In this document: one piece after another, positions 31,608 to 32,157 of the stretch
Position numbering within the stretch: the stretch's first letter is position 1
Layout of the letters: each line of letters opens with the position of its first letter
Origin: Anaerolineae bacterium
Lineage (GTDB): Bacteria; Chloroflexota; Anaerolineae; Aggregatilineales; Phototrophicaceae
DNA: 32,157 nucleotides
Assembly (NCBI GenBank): GCA_022842885.1
Contig: JALHOR010000065.1
Span: forward strand, 1 to 32,157
Reading direction: 5' to 3'
Position numbers and translations under genes: made by a program
The notes under the pieces: generated by a model
What the model was told of the DNA's origin: nothing
What the model saw: the letters and a program-made list of their open reading frames with translations, nothing else
The model's database searches: none

Positions 31608-32157
31608 ATGCCAAATTGGGCGAGTCAGTGGGTTGTATATGGTACGATGATATTGCTGCTCCTCTTTGGAACAAGTTTACTATTTTTAGAACAAATTATC
31701 AACACCGAATCACTTTCTGCGACGACGATACAAATCAGCCGCGTTATTAGTATTGCGGCTTTTTTGATAGCAGTTATCTTATGGTTTTTGCGGCGTCCAT
31801 TTGAGTCAGTTGTCGCATGGTTTTTAGAAGATATAGTGCAGCTATGGTCACAACTTCGCCAACATGCGCTTAAAAGCATCCAGCAAGAAAATCACGGGCA
31901 TCTGGCGGCACTTGCCAGTATCATCATTTTAGCAATAGGGCTGCGGCTGGCATTCATCACCCAACTCATCCGCACCGATGAGGCATTAACGTATTTGCAA
32001 TTTGCTTCTAAACCCCTATATATTGCCCTCAGTGATTATGCTGCGCCGAATAATCACCTCCTGCACACATTTCTGGTGCATCTCAGCACGCGATTCTTGG
32101 GTAACAGCGAAATAGCGATTCGCTTACCCTCTTTTATATTAGGCAATCTGATAATAC
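31608..32157 (+). CDS. GT-C (GT39-like) membrane glycosyltransferase, 5' part
   Basis: The frame from ATG 31608 is open to the end of the window (183 codons). It has at least three hydrophobic segments (TMILLLLFGTSLLFL, VISIAAFLIAVILWFL, LAALASIIILAIGLRLAFI). The last is followed by RTDEALTYLQFA, then YAAPNNHLLHTFLVHLS and SEIAIRLPSFILG. The acidic D-E after the first catalytic-domain membrane segment and the P-N-N-H plus R-L-P-S pattern mark the GT-C fold of ArnT/GT39-type transferases, which use polyprenol-linked sugars. The extra N-terminal pair of membrane segments before the catalytic part is unusual. The rest lies outside the window. Confidence 0.8.
   Translation, partial: MPNWASQWVVYGTMILLLLFGTSLLFLEQIINTESLSATTIQISRVISIAAFLIAVILWFLRRPFESVVAWFLEDIVQLWSQLRQHALKSIQQENHGHLAALASIIILAIGLRLAFITQLIRTDEALTYLQFASKPLYIALSDYAAPNNHLLHTFLVHLSTRFLGNSEIAIRLPSFILGNLII

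Noticed and set aside
1-32157. CRISPR arrays, insertion sequences or prophage genes
   Set aside because: No regularly spaced repeats, transposase, integrase or phage structural genes were seen.

Overview
The window looks like chromosomal DNA of a bacterium of the Chloroflexota (Anaerolineae-like). This placement is an inference. It rests on gene content and protein style: Thr/Pro-rich lipoproteins of a kind common in that phylum, a PucR regulator beside a large glutamate synthase, two GT87-like membrane glycosyltransferases, and a rpmH-rnpA-yidD-yidC-jag cluster with a lipoprotein gene inserted. No marker gene here fixes the genus. Most genes are housekeeping, but two RNA-level features stand out: a group I intron in the initiator tRNA gene, and a probable selenocysteine codon with a SECIS-like hairpin.

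Left part (1-5.5 kb): the 3' end of an ABC-F ATPase gene; two tandem paralogues with an N-terminal helix-turn-helix and a LAGLIDADG-like core; a tRNA operon transcribed leftward from a strong promoter (tRNA-fMet interrupted by a 260-nt group I intron, then a CAU tRNA, then a terminator); a Tat-exported polysaccharide deacetylase; a 28-bp perfect palindrome that recurs 18 kb away; an R2-like ligand-binding oxidase; and a TIR protein with a SUMF1/FGE-like C-terminus.

Middle part (5.6-18.5 kb): uvrB followed by a GT87-like glycosyltransferase; a second GT87-like gene downstream of an M29 aminopeptidase; a DM13-like membrane protein; then a long leftward operon running rpmH, rnpA, yidD, a BamB-like PQQ lipoprotein, yidC, jag, a PfkB kinase and a YtcJ-like amidohydrolase. 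It links ribosome and RNase P components with membrane-protein insertion. The yidC-jag gap can fold two mutually exclusive hairpins. dnaA, often found beside rpmH, is absent; instead a divergent operon of three unrecognised genes (18.8-21.2 kb) starts there, with the two promoters only a few bases apart.

Right part (21.4-32.2 kb): a Chloroflexota-type lipoprotein, a small membrane protein, a PucR regulator, and the glutamate synthase large subunit. The last two have an identical 12-nt upstream element, suggesting autoregulation and control of glutamate synthesis. Next come an AhpD-like protein whose EX11CX2CX3H motif carries UGA at the second Cys, an AlkB-type DNA repair dioxygenase, a small conserved protein, and the start of a GT-C (GT39-like) glycosyltransferase that runs off the window.

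All family assignments come from reading motifs by eye; no database search was made.
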